From contig NZ_SJJZ01000002.1 of assembly GCF_004331345.1 (NCBI RefSeq), positions 496,001 to 560,000 of the forward strand: DNA of 64,000 nucleotides, given 5' to 3'. The stretch comes from Kribbella soli (GTDB lineage Bacteria > Actinomycetota > Actinomycetes > Propionibacteriales > Kribbellaceae). A program made the translations under genes and the position numbers. Under the pieces are notes generated by a model that ran no database searches, had not been told where the DNA came from, and worked only from the letters and a program-made list of their open reading frames with translations. This document shows, in pieces, positions 63,389-64,000 of this stretch (positions are counted from its first letter, which is position 1; every line of letters begins with the position of its first letter).

Positions 63389-64000
63389 GTACGGAGATCG
63401 AACGCCTGCTGGCCGCTGCCGCCGACGACACCGACCAGCCACTGACCACCGACATCGACGATCTGCTCGTGCGTGCCCGGCGCTCCGTGCGGAAGACGCG
63501 GATCGCGACGGCGTCCACCGCCGTCCTCACCACGGGCGTCATCATCGCTGGTGTCGCCACGTGGTCGGCGAATCGCAACGAGAGCACCGAACCCGCGGAC
63601 GGCCCGAGGCTCACGATGGATCCGAGCACCGGTCGCATCATCAAGGACGAGACCGGCAAGGCCGTCCAGGCGCCTCCGCCGGTCAGCCAGCTGAGCGACG
63701 CCAACCTGCGCAACCAGTGCAAGCAGGCCGACAAGGAGTACGTCGACTTCTTGCGCGAGCGCGGCGCCAACGCCTTCGACAAGGGACAACCGCTCGACGC
63801 CCGCTGGAAGGTCGTCGTGAAGGCCGGCAGTGGCAACCGGGTGCAGGCGATGTTCCTGTCACCGGACCAGTCGATCGTCAGCACTTGCACGTTGATGAGC
63901 GTCGGGCAGGCGCAGTCCTACGGGCGGAGCAGCACGAAGCCGGAGGCCACCTCGGGCCGGACCCCGACCGGGACGGCCGTGAACCGGGTTCCGGACGGTG
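63385..64000 (+). CDS. Probable membrane anti-sigma/regulatory partner of the ECF sigma factor (C-terminus cut)
   Basis: At least 205 residues, open to the window edge. A short cytoplasmic part (about 1-50, IERLLAAAADDTDQPLTTDIDDLL) precedes one membrane helix (IATASTAVLTTGVIIAGVATW, about 52-72), then an extracytoplasmic domain. The latter contains a two-Cys region (NLRNQCKQADKEYVDF and SIVSTCTLM). The ATGA overlap with the sigma gene implies equimolar synthesis. No zinc-binding anti-sigma motif (HxxxCxxC) is seen, so it is either an unusual anti-sigma factor or a sigma-dependent membrane protein. Confidence 0.7.
   Translation, partial: MSTEIERLLAAAADDTDQPLTTDIDDLLVRARRSVRKTRIATASTAVLTTGVIIAGVATWSANRNESTEPADGPRLTMDPSTGRIIKDETGKAVQAPPPVSQLSDANLRNQCKQADKEYVDFLRERGANAFDKGQPLDARWKVVVKAGSGNRVQAMFLSPDQSIVSTCTLMSVGQAQSYGRSSTKPEATSGRTPTGTAVNRVPDG

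Overview
The window is a GC-rich, densely packed chromosomal segment from an actinobacterium. The evidence is gene content: RbpA, WhiA, a 13E12/DUF222 HNH protein, a SigE-type ECF sigma factor, several F420-type luciferase-like oxidoreductases, WYL/DinB and ABATE/CGNR proteins, many GTG/TTG starts and some apparently leaderless genes. The set is compatible with Kribbella or a close relative in the Propionibacteriales, but the genus is an inference. I saw no tRNA, rRNA or CRISPR array.

Regions. 1-23 kb: regulators and general metabolism. A truncated GntR gene, acetyltransferases, a TrmH/SpoU methyltransferase, an M1 aminopeptidase divergent from a membrane class III cyclase, and a double-HTH MerR protein. 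Then an ArsR-AHSA1 fusion with twin operators, a sulfatase, a RecQ-type helicase, soxR with a recognisable SoxR box, an MFS carrier, a GlxA-type regulator, an M24 peptidase, and an SDR/acyl-CoA ligase pair. 20.2-26.6 kb: a divergent module in which iclR, a class III CoA-transferase and a citryl-CoA-lyase-like enzyme face a tctCBA tricarboxylate importer plus a universal stress protein; together they read as uptake, CoA activation and cleavage of a citrate-like acid. 26.7-35.5 kb: hrpA, a WYL regulator facing a DinB-ankyrin protein, and a DUF222 HNH gene with a LexA-like box. 35.5-37.0 kb: an IS481-family element with a 14-bp target duplication and a transposase broken by two frameshifts. 37-44.4 kb: an AraC/PhyH pair, VOC, ABATE-CGNR, MFS plus fructosamine kinase, a GH20 hexosaminidase convergent with an emfourin-type inhibitor, and a cold-shock gene.

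44.7-49.7 kb is the most unusual part. A three-gene operon encodes a winged-helix/HNH-like zinc protein, a ParB-N-domain protein and an SNF2 helicase, divergent from an HTH protein across an AT-rich spacer with repeat operators. It looks like an accessory nucleic-acid-targeting (defence-like) cassette that I cannot assign to a named system.

50-64 kb returns to core functions: an F420-type oxidoreductase, a BCCT carrier, an SMP-30-like protein, rbpA, then the glycolytic operon gap-pgk-tpiA-secG. Upstream lie a secreted M4 protease, a coiled-coil protein and whiA. An orphan TnpB gene sits directly upstream of whiA, where rapZ/yvcK genes are often found in actinobacteria. The window ends in an ECF sigma factor translationally coupled to a probable membrane anti-sigma partner.
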